Source of the DNA: Bog-473 sp963836605 | GTDB taxonomy: Bacteria; Actinomycetota; Acidimicrobiia; Acidimicrobiales; RAAP-2 | Assembly: GCA_963836605.1 (NCBI GenBank) | Contig: CAWIKB010000016.1 | Span: forward strand, 38,712 to 102,711 | Direction: 5' to 3' | DNA length: 64,000 nucleotides | In this document: one piece after another, positions 56,687 to 64,000 of the stretch | How positions within the stretch are numbered: the stretch's first letter is position 1 | How the letters are laid out: every line of letters starts with the position of its first letter | The notes under the pieces: generated by a model | Databases searched by the model: none | Told to the model about the DNA's origin: nothing | Seen by the model: only the letters and a program-made list of their open reading frames with translations | Program-made: the position numbers and the translations under genes

Positions 56687-56728
56687 GTCCCGCCCGCCCC
56701 GCCTACTAGGTATGCGGGACGGCGGGAC
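56687..56728 (+). terminator. GC-rich terminator-like hairpin
   Basis: Arms GTCCCGCCCGCCCCGC (56687-56702) and GCGGGACGGCGGGAC (56714-56728) pair over about 14-15 bp with an 11-nt loop, starting 24 nt after the stop of the secreted-protein gene. No T-tract, as often in high-GC actinobacteria. Confidence 0.6.
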
Positions 56729-56814
56729 CTGCTTGGATTCACGCAGTTTCTCTGAACTGTTCGAGAGCGGGTTCACGTGGCCTCCGAGCCTGTCGTTGGT
56801 TGCTCCCGGGCTTG

Positions 56815-57043
56815 GGGCAAGGCCCGTGGCTCGATCTTGTCGGCGCATGACGGCGACCTCGTGGCGGAGCATAACGACTTCTATAGCCAGCGCTTCCTGT
56901 CCAAGACGTGAGATACGGACCAGCTGAAGAATGCGGCCGAAGCCACCGTGGAGGAAGGAAAGGGCCACACTCCATCCTTGTCGCCCTGAACACGCCGACG
57001 AAGAGCCAGGTCAATCGGTCCGGATGACTTTCTGAGCACATCG
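56815..57043 (-). pseudogene. N-terminal fragment and left end of the 52-kb-type IS
   Basis: From the ATG at 56968 the minus frame reads MALSFLHGGFGRILQLVRIS and LAIEVVMLRHEVAVMRRQDR, matching the start of the transposase at 52114, then loses similarity. At about 57022-57043, GGATGACTTTCTGAGCAC resembles the IS terminal repeat. The rest of the element is deleted. Confidence 0.65.
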
Positions 57044-57143
57044 GTGGGATGACCTGCGGTGCCTGCGTGGCCCGGATCGAAAACAAGCTCCACGCGCTCG
57101 ATGGCGTGGAGGCACGGGTCAATTTCGGCGTCAGAACGAGCCC
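57040..57143 (+). pseudogene. Orphan heavy-metal-associated (HMA) domain fragment
   Basis: The plus frame gives EHIGGMTCGACVARIENKLH and ALDGVEARVNFGV. The MTCGAC motif (CxxC) is the copper-binding site of CopA/CopZ-type HMA domains, and the following VNF matches the start of the second half. It begins at an IS end and stops making sense after about 57143, so it is the N-terminal piece of a lost copper P-type ATPase. Confidence 0.6.
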
Positions 57144-57407
57144 GGGTGCGGATCCCGCCAGGGGTGTCCCCCGCGGGTGTCATCAGCCGGCCTTCCTGAT
57201 TCAGCTATCCCTCGGGTTCGACCGCGCCCCAAGGCCGGTGCGGATCTATTCATCCTTGTCCGGATCGTTCGTTCTGGCCGGACCGGAACGATGGATCGGG
57301 ACTTCCCGCTGATGCTGACCGCCCAGCCGGCCAACTTTTGGACCGAATCCAAACATCGGACCGAGTTTTGTCGATAGGGCCCGGCAGTTGTGTCGACACC
57401 CCTTGGT

Positions 57408-57494
57408 TGGTGGGCGAGGGGGGACTTGAACCCCCACGTCCTTTCGGACACAGGAACCTGAATCCTGCGCGTCTGCCTATTCCGCCACTCGCCC
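57408..57494 (-). tRNA. tRNA-Leu (anticodon CAG), CCA encoded
   Basis: On the minus strand: acceptor GGGCGAG pairing with CTCGCCC, D-loop AGTGGCGGAATAGGCAGACG, anticodon stem CAGGA/TCCTG with loop TTCAGGT (anticodon CAG), a long variable arm (TGTCCGAAAGGACG) typical of class II tRNA-Leu, T-arm GGGGGTTCAAGTCCCCC, discriminator A and CCA at 57408-57410. Confidence 0.95.
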
Positions 57495-57609
57495 GAGCAA
57501 CCGGCCAAGAGTAGTCCCTGGACCGGGAGGGGCAGTTCGGCTGGGTGACCAGGTCAGACCACCACTCGACCTCAGTAGGTGGCGTCGGGCCAGTAGTCTC
57601 AGGGAGACC

Positions 57610-58266
57610 ATGGGACTCCAGAAGTTCGAGGAGCGCCTTGAGCGTTTGGTGGAGGGCACGTTGGCCAAGCCGTTCAGAAGCAACCTCCAACCGGTAGAAA
57701 TTGGGCGGAGACTGACACGCGAGATGGACCTGCAACGCCGAGTAGGCGTGCGGGGTCTGATCGCGCCCAATCTCTTCACGGTGACTCTCTCACCGGCTGA
57801 CGTGGATAGATTCGCCAATTTCATCGATGCCCTCTCCCGGGAGCTCTCCGATGCGGCCAGGGAACATGCCCGCATTGAGGCCTATTCGTTCGTGGGGCCG
57901 GTGGAGGTCGAGATCTACGAGGGATCCACCATGAAGGCCGGCCGGTTCACAGTGGCGGCCGAGGTTCGTCAGAGCGAAGACGGGGGTGTCCTGGCGGAGG
58001 TCATCCTGCCCGATGGACGACGGATCCCGATCGGGGCCGAACCTCTGGTGGTCGGGCGCCTTCCCGAATGCGGAATTGTGTTGCAGGACTCCAACGTGAG
58101 TCGGCGACATGCCGAGTTCCGTCGCAACGGCGACGCCATCGTCGTGACGGATCTGGGTTCAACCAATGGGACCCGAGTGAACGGCACTCCGGTCCGTGAG
58201 CACTTTCTCGTCAGCGGAGATGAGGTAAGCGTTGGGTCGACGAGGCTCGTCTTTGAGATGACGTGA
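57610..58266 (+). CDS. fhaA: FhaA-type FHA-domain protein (DUF3662)
   Basis: 218 residues. The N-terminal DUF3662 domain is MGLQKFEERLERLVEGTLAK, PVEIGRRLTREMD and FTVTLSPADVDRF. The C-terminal FHA domain is EPLVVGRLPECGIVLQDSNV, SRRHAEFRRNGD and TDLGSTNGTRVNG, with the GR, SxxH and NG residues that bind phospho-Thr. It is shorter than mycobacterial FhaA, whose long linker is absent. In the family it binds phosphorylated MviN/kinase partners to control peptidoglycan synthesis. Its stop overlaps the fhaB start (GTGA) and it heads the kinase cluster. Confidence 0.9.
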   Translation: MGLQKFEERLERLVEGTLAKPFRSNLQPVEIGRRLTREMDLQRRVGVRGLIAPNLFTVTLSPADVDRFANFIDALSRELSDAAREHARIEAYSFVGPVEVEIYEGSTMKAGRFTVAAEVRQSEDGGVLAEVILPDGRRIPIGAEPLVVGRLPECGIVLQDSNVSRRHAEFRRNGDAIVVTDLGSTNGTRVNGTPVREHFLVSGDEVSVGSTRLVFEMT

Positions 58267-58778
58267 GAGAACCGGCCGCCGTGGCGATCATGTTTGCGAC
58301 GCAAAATCTGAATGCTGTTCTCCGGGTCATGCAGTGGGGAGTGATCGCCCTGATCTTCCTCTTCTTTCTCCGCGTGATCCGAGCCGTCTGGGTCGAGATG
58401 AGCCCGGCGACCATCCGCAAATCCCGATCGGAGCGGCGTCAGGAGAAAGTGGCCGCACGCCCGGTCCGTTCCGGATCGAAACGCAAGCAGTTGTACCTGC
58501 GCATCGTCGAGCCCCCTCAGCATGAGGGGCAGACCTACGATCTCGATGACGAGCTGACCATCGGCCGTTCTCCGGGTTGTGGGGTGGCAACGCCCGACGA
58601 CGTCTACACGTCGACGCTCCACGCGTGACTCTTCCGTCATAACGAACAGCTCTGGGTCGAAGACCTCGGGTCGACCAACGGGACGTACCTCAACTCCGAA
58701 AGGATCACGCAGTCACAACGTCTGGGCAAAGGTGACGTCCTTCAGGTCGGATCCACCGTCTTCGAGGTGGCGCGATGA
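58263..58778 (+). pseudogene. fhaB: FhaB-type membrane FHA protein with an in-frame TGA
   Basis: GTG at 58263 overlaps the fhaA stop; an ATG at 58290 (MFATQNLNAVLRVMQWGV) is the better start. A membrane span (WGVIALIFLFFLRVIRAVW) and basic linker precede the FHA domain: DDELTIGRSPGCGVATPDD and VYTSTLHA, where TGA (58626-58628) replaces the expected Arg codon CGA. The same frame continues LFRHNEQLWVEDLGSTNGTY, LNSERITQSQRLG and VGSTVFEVAR, with the stop overlapping the phosphatase ATG. One C-to-T change would explain it. As written the FHA domain is truncated and non-functional. Confidence 0.85.
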
Positions 58779-60517
58779 CGGTCCTGCGTTCGGGCTCGGC
58801 CACCGACGTTGGGCGAGTGCGCAAGATCAATCAGGATCTGCCTCTTGAAGCTCCCAACCTCTATGCCGTCGCCGATGGCATGGGCGGTCACGTGGGTGGA
58901 GAGGTCGCGGCCCGCGTGGCCATTGAGGCTTTGCGCACCACATTCACCCGGGAACCGACGACGGACGGCCTTCTGGGGGCGTTCTCAGAGGCGAACCGTG
59001 CGGTGTGGCAAGAGAGCCAGGATCAGAGCGACTTGCACGGCATGGGCACCACACTCACTGCGGTGGCGCTGGTCGGCGGCGCCGATGGCCGGGACATGCT
59101 TGCGCTGGCCAACGTCGGCGATTCACGCGCCTACGTGTTCTCTCAGGGCCAGTTGACCCAGGTCACAGCCGACCACAGCTTGGCCGAAGAGCGCATGCGC
59201 CAAGGTGAGATGACGGAGGAAGAAGCCGCCGTCCATCCGCAGCGCCACATTCTCACCCGTGCCCTCGGGGTGTCTCCAAGCGTCGAGGCCGACATGTGGG
59301 AGTTGCAACTCCGATCGGGTGACCGGGTCGTCCTTTGCAGCGACGGACTCTCCAATGAGGTGACCTCTGACGAGCTGGCCGAGATTCTGTCGACGCAACC
59401 GGATCCGCAACAGGCGGCACAGCAAATGGTCGAGTTGGCCAATGGGCACGGGGGGGCCGACAACATCACAGTGGTCGTGGTCGACGTCCTGGTGGGTGAG
59501 GAAGGGACCCTCCCCGCATCGGTCGTCAAGCCAATTGGCAAGAGGGCCGGCCCTCCACTCATTGTTGCTGCAGGTGCCGCTGCCGCTGCTGCCGCTGGTG
59601 CTGCCGCCGCTGCTGCCGCCACGCCAGCGGCCGCCGATACGCGGTCTGAGGCGGGAACCGACAACGGTACGCAAGCCGATCCAATAACCCTCGCTGTTCC
59701 CATGGTGGGTCCCGAGGCCGGATCCGACACCACCGACACGACCGACCACCCCGAGGCCGGCACCGGCGCCGGGCCCGATGCCCAGGCCACGCTCCCTCTC
59801 GAATCGCCATCGGCACCTCCGACCGATGTGCTGGCTCCCGGGGCCCAAGTGGGTTTCGACTCCGGGACAACGAGACTGAGCAGCGACGGCCCCGAGAGTG
59901 GTGAGAACTTCCTGAGTGACCCGGGTCCGCTGGCCCGCTCAACCGTTCGCGCCGCTCCGCCTCCGGTCGCTCCTGCCGCGCCACCCAACGAGACCCGTAG
60001 AGCCCGTCGACGGCGTTTGGGCGTCCCGCGGCGGATCACCCTACGCGTCGTCCTCTTCGTCCTCCTGGTGCTGGCCATACCTGTCGGGGCGTTCTTTGCC
60101 ATCCGCTGGTATGCCTACGACAACTGGTATCCGTCCGTGCATGGGAGCGAGATCGTCATCCAACAGGGCCGGTCGGGCGGAGTCCTTTGGTTCAAGCCCA
60201 AACTGGTGAACCACACCGGGGTCACGACGTCGGAGATTCTCCCCACGGCACTGGCCCAGATTCATTCGGGCGTCCAGGAGGCTTCCCTGAAGGCGGCGAA
60301 GAAGTACGTCGCCAACGCGCACCAGGCCTACGTCTTCCAGCATTCGGGGAGCGCGACCGGCGGAGGTTCAGCGACCGTTGGACCCAGCGGCGCCATCCCG
60401 ACCACGACCATTCCGCCGTCCACCACCACGACCACCGTGCCACCGGGTAACACCGGCACTACCGGCAATACCGGCGCTGCACCCCCGCCCGTGACCGCAT
60501 CGACGGTGGCGCCATGA
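58775..60517 (+). CDS. pstP: PP2C-family Ser/Thr phosphatase (PstP type)
   Basis: 580 residues, ATG overlapping the fhaB stop. The catalytic domain, about residues 1-240, has DVGRVRKINQDLP, AVADGMGGHVGGEVAA and LANVGDSRAYVFS (metal Asp residues), CSDGLSNEVTSDE and HGGADNITVVVVDV. A long Ala- and acid-rich linker follows (250-410). One membrane span lies near 421-443 (ITLRVVLFVLLVLAIPVGAF), and an extracytoplasmic tail ends in Thr/Pro-rich sequence. The family dephosphorylates PknB and its substrates. The linker is longer than in mycobacterial PstP. Confidence 0.92.
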   Translation: MTVLRSGSATDVGRVRKINQDLPLEAPNLYAVADGMGGHVGGEVAARVAIEALRTTFTREPTTDGLLGAFSEANRAVWQESQDQSDLHGMGTTLTAVALVGGADGRDMLALANVGDSRAYVFSQGQLTQVTADHSLAEERMRQGEMTEEEAAVHPQRHILTRALGVSPSVEADMWELQLRSGDRVVLCSDGLSNEVTSDELAEILSTQPDPQQAAQQMVELANGHGGADNITVVVVDVLVGEEGTLPASVVKPIGKRAGPPLIVAAGAAAAAAAGAAAAAAATPAAADTRSEAGTDNGTQADPITLAVPMVGPEAGSDTTDTTDHPEAGTGAGPDAQATLPLESPSAPPTDVLAPGAQVGFDSGTTRLSSDGPESGENFLSDPGPLARSTVRAAPPPVAPAAPPNETRRARRRRLGVPRRITLRVVLFVLLVLAIPVGAFFAIRWYAYDNWYPSVHGSEIVIQQGRSGGVLWFKPKLVNHTGVTTSEILPTALAQIHSGVQEASLKAAKKYVANAHQAYVFQHSGSATGGGSATVGPSGAIPTTTIPPSTTTTTVPPGNTGTTGNTGAAPPPVTASTVAP

Positions 60518-60530
60518 GAGGAAGGTACTG

Positions 60531-62054
60531 ATGGGTCGCCGGATTCGCTGGCTCGGATTGGTGCTGCTGGCCTGTTTCGCCCTGATCGTGGTCCAGTTGG
60601 TGAATATACAGTTCCGCAAGGCGCCGGCTTTGGCCGGCAGTCCAAACAATCCGCGGGTGGCGGCGAAGAAGTTCAACAACCTGCGCGGTACCATCTACGC
60701 CGCCGACGGCACCGTCCTGGCCCAATCGGTGAAGTCCACGTCGGGTTCGTTCCACTACATGCGGCAGTACCCCCAGGGCCCCCTGTATTCCGGGATCACG
60801 GGGTACGACTCGATCTTCTTGGGGACCTCGGGCATCGAGTACGAGTACAACCAGTACCTGCAGACCCATCCCCAGGCTCCGCAGAACTTCAGCCAGCTGC
60901 TCTTCAACAAGCCGCCTTCGGAGCCCGACGACGTCACGCTCACCGTTGACCCGGTGTTGCAGCAGGCGGCCGAGAAGGCACTGACCACTGACCCCCCCGG
61001 CCCCAATTTCGACGGCGCCGTCGTGGCATTGAATCCGACGACGGGAGCCGTGCTGGCCATGGTCTCCAATCCGACCTTTGACCCCAACCCTCTGGCCAAC
61101 CCTGACGTCGCGACGGAGAAGGTGTACGACTTCACGGAGTTGCACAAGGATCACGAAGGCTTTGCCCCCATCACGCCCATCGCGACGGAAGAGCGCTTCC
61201 CGCCGGGATCCACCTTCAAGGTGGTCACGACTACGGCCGTGTACAACCTCGATCCGAGCCTGATCAACTACAGCTACCCTCTCCTGCCGTACCCGCTCAC
61301 CTTCAGCGATTCGACGCAGACGCTGAGCGACGACAGTGGATCTCCCTGCGGGGGGACCATGGCCGTGATGCTGCCGGCCTCGTGCGACCCCGGCTACGCG
61401 AAGTTGGGGGAATTGCTCGGCGTGCCCATTCTCACCAAGCAAGCGACGCAATTCGGGTACGCCGTCTACGGAACGAAGAACCAGTACGTGCCGAATATCG
61501 ATCTCCCCAACGTCATCCCGTCCACGTTCTCCAACCTCGAACCGAACAGCCAGGCCTTTCTGGCCTACAGCGCCATAGGGCAGGACAACGTGGCCGCCAC
61601 GGCCCTGCAGAATGCCCTGGTGGCGGCCGGAATCGCCAATGGTGGGGTGATCATGACGCCCCATCTCATGCAGCAGATCCGCGACTCCCAGGGCAACGTG
61701 GTCACGACGTATCAGCCCAAGCCGATGCTCACGGCGGCGAGCCAGCCGGCCGCGGCGTCGGTGAACGCCCTGATGCAGGGCGTGGTCACCAACGGCACGG
61801 CATCGCAGGTGGGTTTCCCGGCCTCGTGGGACATGGCCGTGAAGACCGGCACGGCACAGGTCGGGGCCCCGGGGGTACCCGAGAACACCGATGACTGGAT
61901 GATCGGCTTCACGTCGGCCAAGGGAACCCCGGGCCTGGCGATCGCCGTGGTCGTTCCGTACCAGGACCAGTCGAAGACCGGGGCCGAGGTGGCCGGTCCG
62001 ATCGTCAAGGACGTGGTCGCGGCCTACATGGCCGAGACGGGGGGACACGGGTGA
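60531..62054 (+). CDS. pbpA: Penicillin-binding protein (PbpA-type transpeptidase)
   Basis: 507 residues; GAGGAAG before the ATG. The membrane anchor is LGLVLLACFALIVVQLVNIQ. A short dimerisation domain precedes the transpeptidase: ALNPTTGAVLAMVSNPTFDP, FPPGSTFKV (SxxK, Ser227), an SAIGQDNVAATALQNAL stretch, and VKTGTAQVG (KTG at 438-440). The SxN motif position has YSA in this copy, as in several relatives. It crosslinks peptidoglycan during growth or division. rodA, which usually lies between the phosphatase and pbpA, is absent: the gap here is 13 bp. Confidence 0.92.
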   Translation: MGRRIRWLGLVLLACFALIVVQLVNIQFRKAPALAGSPNNPRVAAKKFNNLRGTIYAADGTVLAQSVKSTSGSFHYMRQYPQGPLYSGITGYDSIFLGTSGIEYEYNQYLQTHPQAPQNFSQLLFNKPPSEPDDVTLTVDPVLQQAAEKALTTDPPGPNFDGAVVALNPTTGAVLAMVSNPTFDPNPLANPDVATEKVYDFTELHKDHEGFAPITPIATEERFPPGSTFKVVTTTAVYNLDPSLINYSYPLLPYPLTFSDSTQTLSDDSGSPCGGTMAVMLPASCDPGYAKLGELLGVPILTKQATQFGYAVYGTKNQYVPNIDLPNVIPSTFSNLEPNSQAFLAYSAIGQDNVAATALQNALVAAGIANGGVIMTPHLMQQIRDSQGNVVTTYQPKPMLTAASQPAAASVNALMQGVVTNGTASQVGFPASWDMAVKTGTAQVGAPGVPENTDDWMIGFTSAKGTPGLAIAVVVPYQDQSKTGAEVAGPIVKDVVAAYMAETGGHG

Positions 62055-62115
62055 CGGTGGTGACAGCGCAGGTGTACACGGTGTTTCAGGTGCTGCAGCG
62101 TAGGCTCGGGGCGGC

Positions 62116-63913
62116 ATGGAACCAGTAGCGACGCCGCGGGTTTTTTCCAACCGCTATGAATTGACGCATCTGATCGCCCGAGGGGGCATGGCCCAGGTCT
62201 ACCGCGCCCGCGACCGCGAGTTGGACCGGCCGGTCGCCCTCAAGGTCCTCTTTCCCGAGCTCTCGGTTGACCGGGCCTTCGTCGAACGCTTCCGCCGGGA
62301 GGCGCAAGCCGCGGCCAACCTCTCCCATGCCAACATCGTGCCGGTCTACGACTGGGGTACCGACGACGGGGCCTACTTCATCGTCATGGAGTTCATCGAC
62401 GGAAAGGCGCTCTCGGCGGTCCTGCGGGAATCGGAGGGGCCGCTGCCGCCCCACGATGTGGCCGCGATCGGCGCCAACGTGGCGGCCGCCCTGTCCTTCG
62501 CGGACCGGCACGGGGTGGTCCACCGGGACGTCAAGCCCGGCAACGTGCTCATCACCGCTGACGGGGGGGTCAAGGTCACCGACTTCGGGATCGCGTGCGG
62601 CATGAACACCGAGGAGAGCCTCACCCAGACCGGCGCGGTGATGGGGACGGCGGTGTACTTCTCACCGGAGCAGGCCGAGGGGCACGGGGTGGACGCCCGG
62701 AGTGACATCTATTCGCTGGGCGTCGTCCTCTACGAGATGTCGACCGGGAGGCCACCCTTCACCGGGGACTCACCGGTATCGGTGGCCTCCAAGCACGTCC
62801 GGGATCAACCGGTGCTCCCTCGCCAGCTGAACCCGGCCATGCCGGTGGAGCTCGAGAGAGTCGTGATGAAGGCCATGGCCAAGTCCCCGGATGACCGCTA
62901 CGCCACCGCCGATGAGTTCCGGGCCGATCTGCTTCGTTTCGCCGAGGGCACTCCGGTGGAAGCCGGTGATCCGGCTCTCACCAGCGTCATGGGTGCGGTC
63001 GGCGCCACCGGGGTGATGGCAGCGGGGATGACGCAGGCGGTACCGGCGGGAGCGACCGGCGCGCCGACGCAGGCCGAGATCGAACGTAAGAAGCGGACGC
63101 GTCGCCTGATCATCGTGTTGATCACCCTGCTGGTCGTGCTGGCCATCATCGCCTTCTTCCTGCTGCGTTCCATCGGTGTGTTCGGCACCTCGCAGGTGGT
63201 CGTGCCCGATGTCGCGGGACAACCGGTGGCCGCGGCCACCACCACTCTCAATGCCGGCTTCGTGGTGAGCAACGGGCCCACCGAGCTCAGCAGTCAGCCC
63301 CAGGGCACCGTGCTCTCCACCCGGCCCCGGTCGGGAGCGAAGGCGAACAAGAACAGCACGATCGTCCTGACGACCAGCGCCGGGGCGGGGATCGCCGTGC
63401 CCAATGTGGTCGGGGAGCAGTTCACGCAGGCGACCCAGAAGCTGCAGCACGCCGGCTTGGACTTTCAAGTCGGTGACCGTCACCAGCAACAAGTCCGTGG
63501 GAACCGTCCTCTCGCAGGATCCGGCCGCGCCCAAGCTGGTGAAGCCCAACGCCGTGATCAGCCTCACCGTTTCGGGAAATCAGTCGTCGACCACGGTGCC
63601 CAATGTGGTGGGCTTCTCGGCGACGGCTGCGGGAAGCGCCCTGCAGAGCAACAACCTCACCGTGGGCAACCAATCCTCCTCGTGCTCCAATTCAAACGTG
63701 GGAACGGTGATCTCACAGAGCATCGCGTCCGGGTCCGTGGTACCGCCCGGCACGGTGGTGAACCTGGAAGTGTCGTCGGGCTTCTGCCCGCCCCCGACGA
63801 CCGCCCCGCCCCCGCCCACGACCACCACCTCGCCCCCGACCACGACGACCACGACCACACCCCCATCGACGACAACCACGTCCTCGACCCCGACTCTCCC
63901 TGTCGGTCCGTGA
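62116..63913 (+). CDS. pknB: PknB-type Ser/Thr kinase with PASTA repeats; one frameshift
   Basis: The kinase domain has GGMAQVYRARD (G-loop), VALKVLF (Lys43), VVHRDVKPGNVLITADGG (catalytic Asp138) and TDFGIACG, APE-like FSPEQAEG. A membrane span at about 332-351 (LIIVLITLLVVLAIIAFFLL) is followed by three PASTA repeats that sense muropeptides. An extra T at about 63465 (GGACTTTCAAG where GGACTTCAAG is expected) breaks the frame within the second PASTA repeat. The next frame continues VTVTSNKSVGTVLSQDPAAP and VPNVVGFSATAAGSALQSNN, ending in a Pro/Thr tail at 63913. Total about 599 residues after correction. Confidence 0.9.
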
Positions 63914-64000
63914 CAGACAGGGCGTTGTAGCAACTCCGGGCCAAGCTGGCCCAGGAAGTTGGCCAGCAGGGCGGGTCCCGACGCGGTGAGCACGGATTCG
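63914..64000 (-). CDS. trpG: C-terminal end of an anthranilate/aminodeoxychorismate synthase component II (TrpG/PabA)
   Basis: From base 64000 the minus frame reads ESVLTASGPALLANFLGQLG, the usual end of class I glutamine amidotransferases of the TrpG/PabA type. trpG beside pknB is conserved in mycobacteria. The frame has no stop until 63580, which would overlap pknB; the true stop may have been lost through an indel, so the end given here is nominal. Confidence 0.5.

Noticed and set aside
59570..59640. Trinucleotide-like GCTGCCGCTGCTGCC repeat as a microsatellite of interest
   Set aside because: It codes for the poly-Ala linker of the phosphatase and needs no further explanation.
60459..62150. 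563-codon minus-strand frame opposite pbpA
   Set aside because: Antisense shadow of a clear transpeptidase gene; His/Arg/Gly-rich composition typical of high-GC antisense frames.
63580..63913. Extension of the TrpG/PabA frame into the antisense of the pknB tail
   Set aside because: The Val/Gly-rich translation is the antisense of a Pro/Thr-rich tail; it is not TrpG-like, so it was not included in the trpG feature.

Overview
This is high-GC DNA from an actinobacterium, most plausibly Acidimicrobiia or a related uncultured lineage. The evidence is the fhaA-fhaB-PP2C-pbpA-pknB-(trpG) block at 57.6-64 kb, an F420-type luciferase-like oxidoreductase, a cyclase-AAA-TPR regulator, secreted repeats with an ICDTR signature, and actinobacterial IS families. 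There is no rRNA or other phylogenetic marker, so the class-level call is inference.

Layout. 0-5.7 kb (all minus): a secreted SGNH hydrolase cut by the window edge, a DUF4239 membrane protein, a MaoC-type dehydratase pair with a 48-codon remnant between the halves, and a CPA1-type cation/proton antiporter. 7-10 kb: one IS110 element sits inside another, and removing it restores an uninterrupted 405-codon transposase. 10-14.3 kb: a secreted protein, transposase scraps and a decayed secreted repeat protein. 14.4-19 kb: a large cyclase/AAA/TPR signalling gene split by an IS3 element. 20-24.4 kb: a GNAT-cNMP-binding fusion, the luciferase-like oxidoreductase and a sulfatase. 24.4-28 kb: an ISL3 remnant with an IS110 inside it, a second DUF4239 gene, and an exact 281-bp copy of the sulfatase active-site region. 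28-31.7 kb: a collagen-like membrane protein, a ClC channel and a divergent TetR gene.

33.1-44.4 kb is the most coherent accessory block. About ten tightly packed, often overlapping minus-strand genes encode an enolase-superfamily enzyme, a GMC oxidoreductase with a gluconate-dehydrogenase subunit-3-like partner, a membrane protein, a TPP enzyme, a small membrane protein, a GH15 glycosidase, an HPP protein, a possible hemerythrin-like protein and an SDR. They are followed by a 58-codon membrane ORF and a divergent second TetR gene. Both TetR genes (31.0 and 43.8 kb) have near-identical palindromes upstream (arms CGTAC/GTACG), suggesting one small regulon covering ClC and the oxidoreductase/glycosidase operon. 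Many genes in this block carry single-base frameshifts.

46-51.8 kb encodes a patatin, a GH5 enzyme, a secreted TIM-barrel-like glycosidase, a lipoprotein and a dienelactone hydrolase. 52-53.2 kb is a decayed IS with recognisable inverted repeats. 53.3-55.3 kb is a VKOR plus DUF929 (thioredoxin-like) disulfide module. 57.4-64 kb has tRNA-Leu(CAG) and the Ser/Thr kinase and cell-wall cluster; rodA, usual between the phosphatase and pbpA, is absent. fhaB has an in-frame TGA and pknB a frameshift. Because core genes are also hit, some indels may be sequence errors; others, especially in IS copies, are probably real decay.

A roughly 75-135 bp repeat recurs in one orientation, with shorter pieces, next to transposase remnants at 4.0, 10.0, 11.3, 26.4, 45.9 and 53.2 kb.
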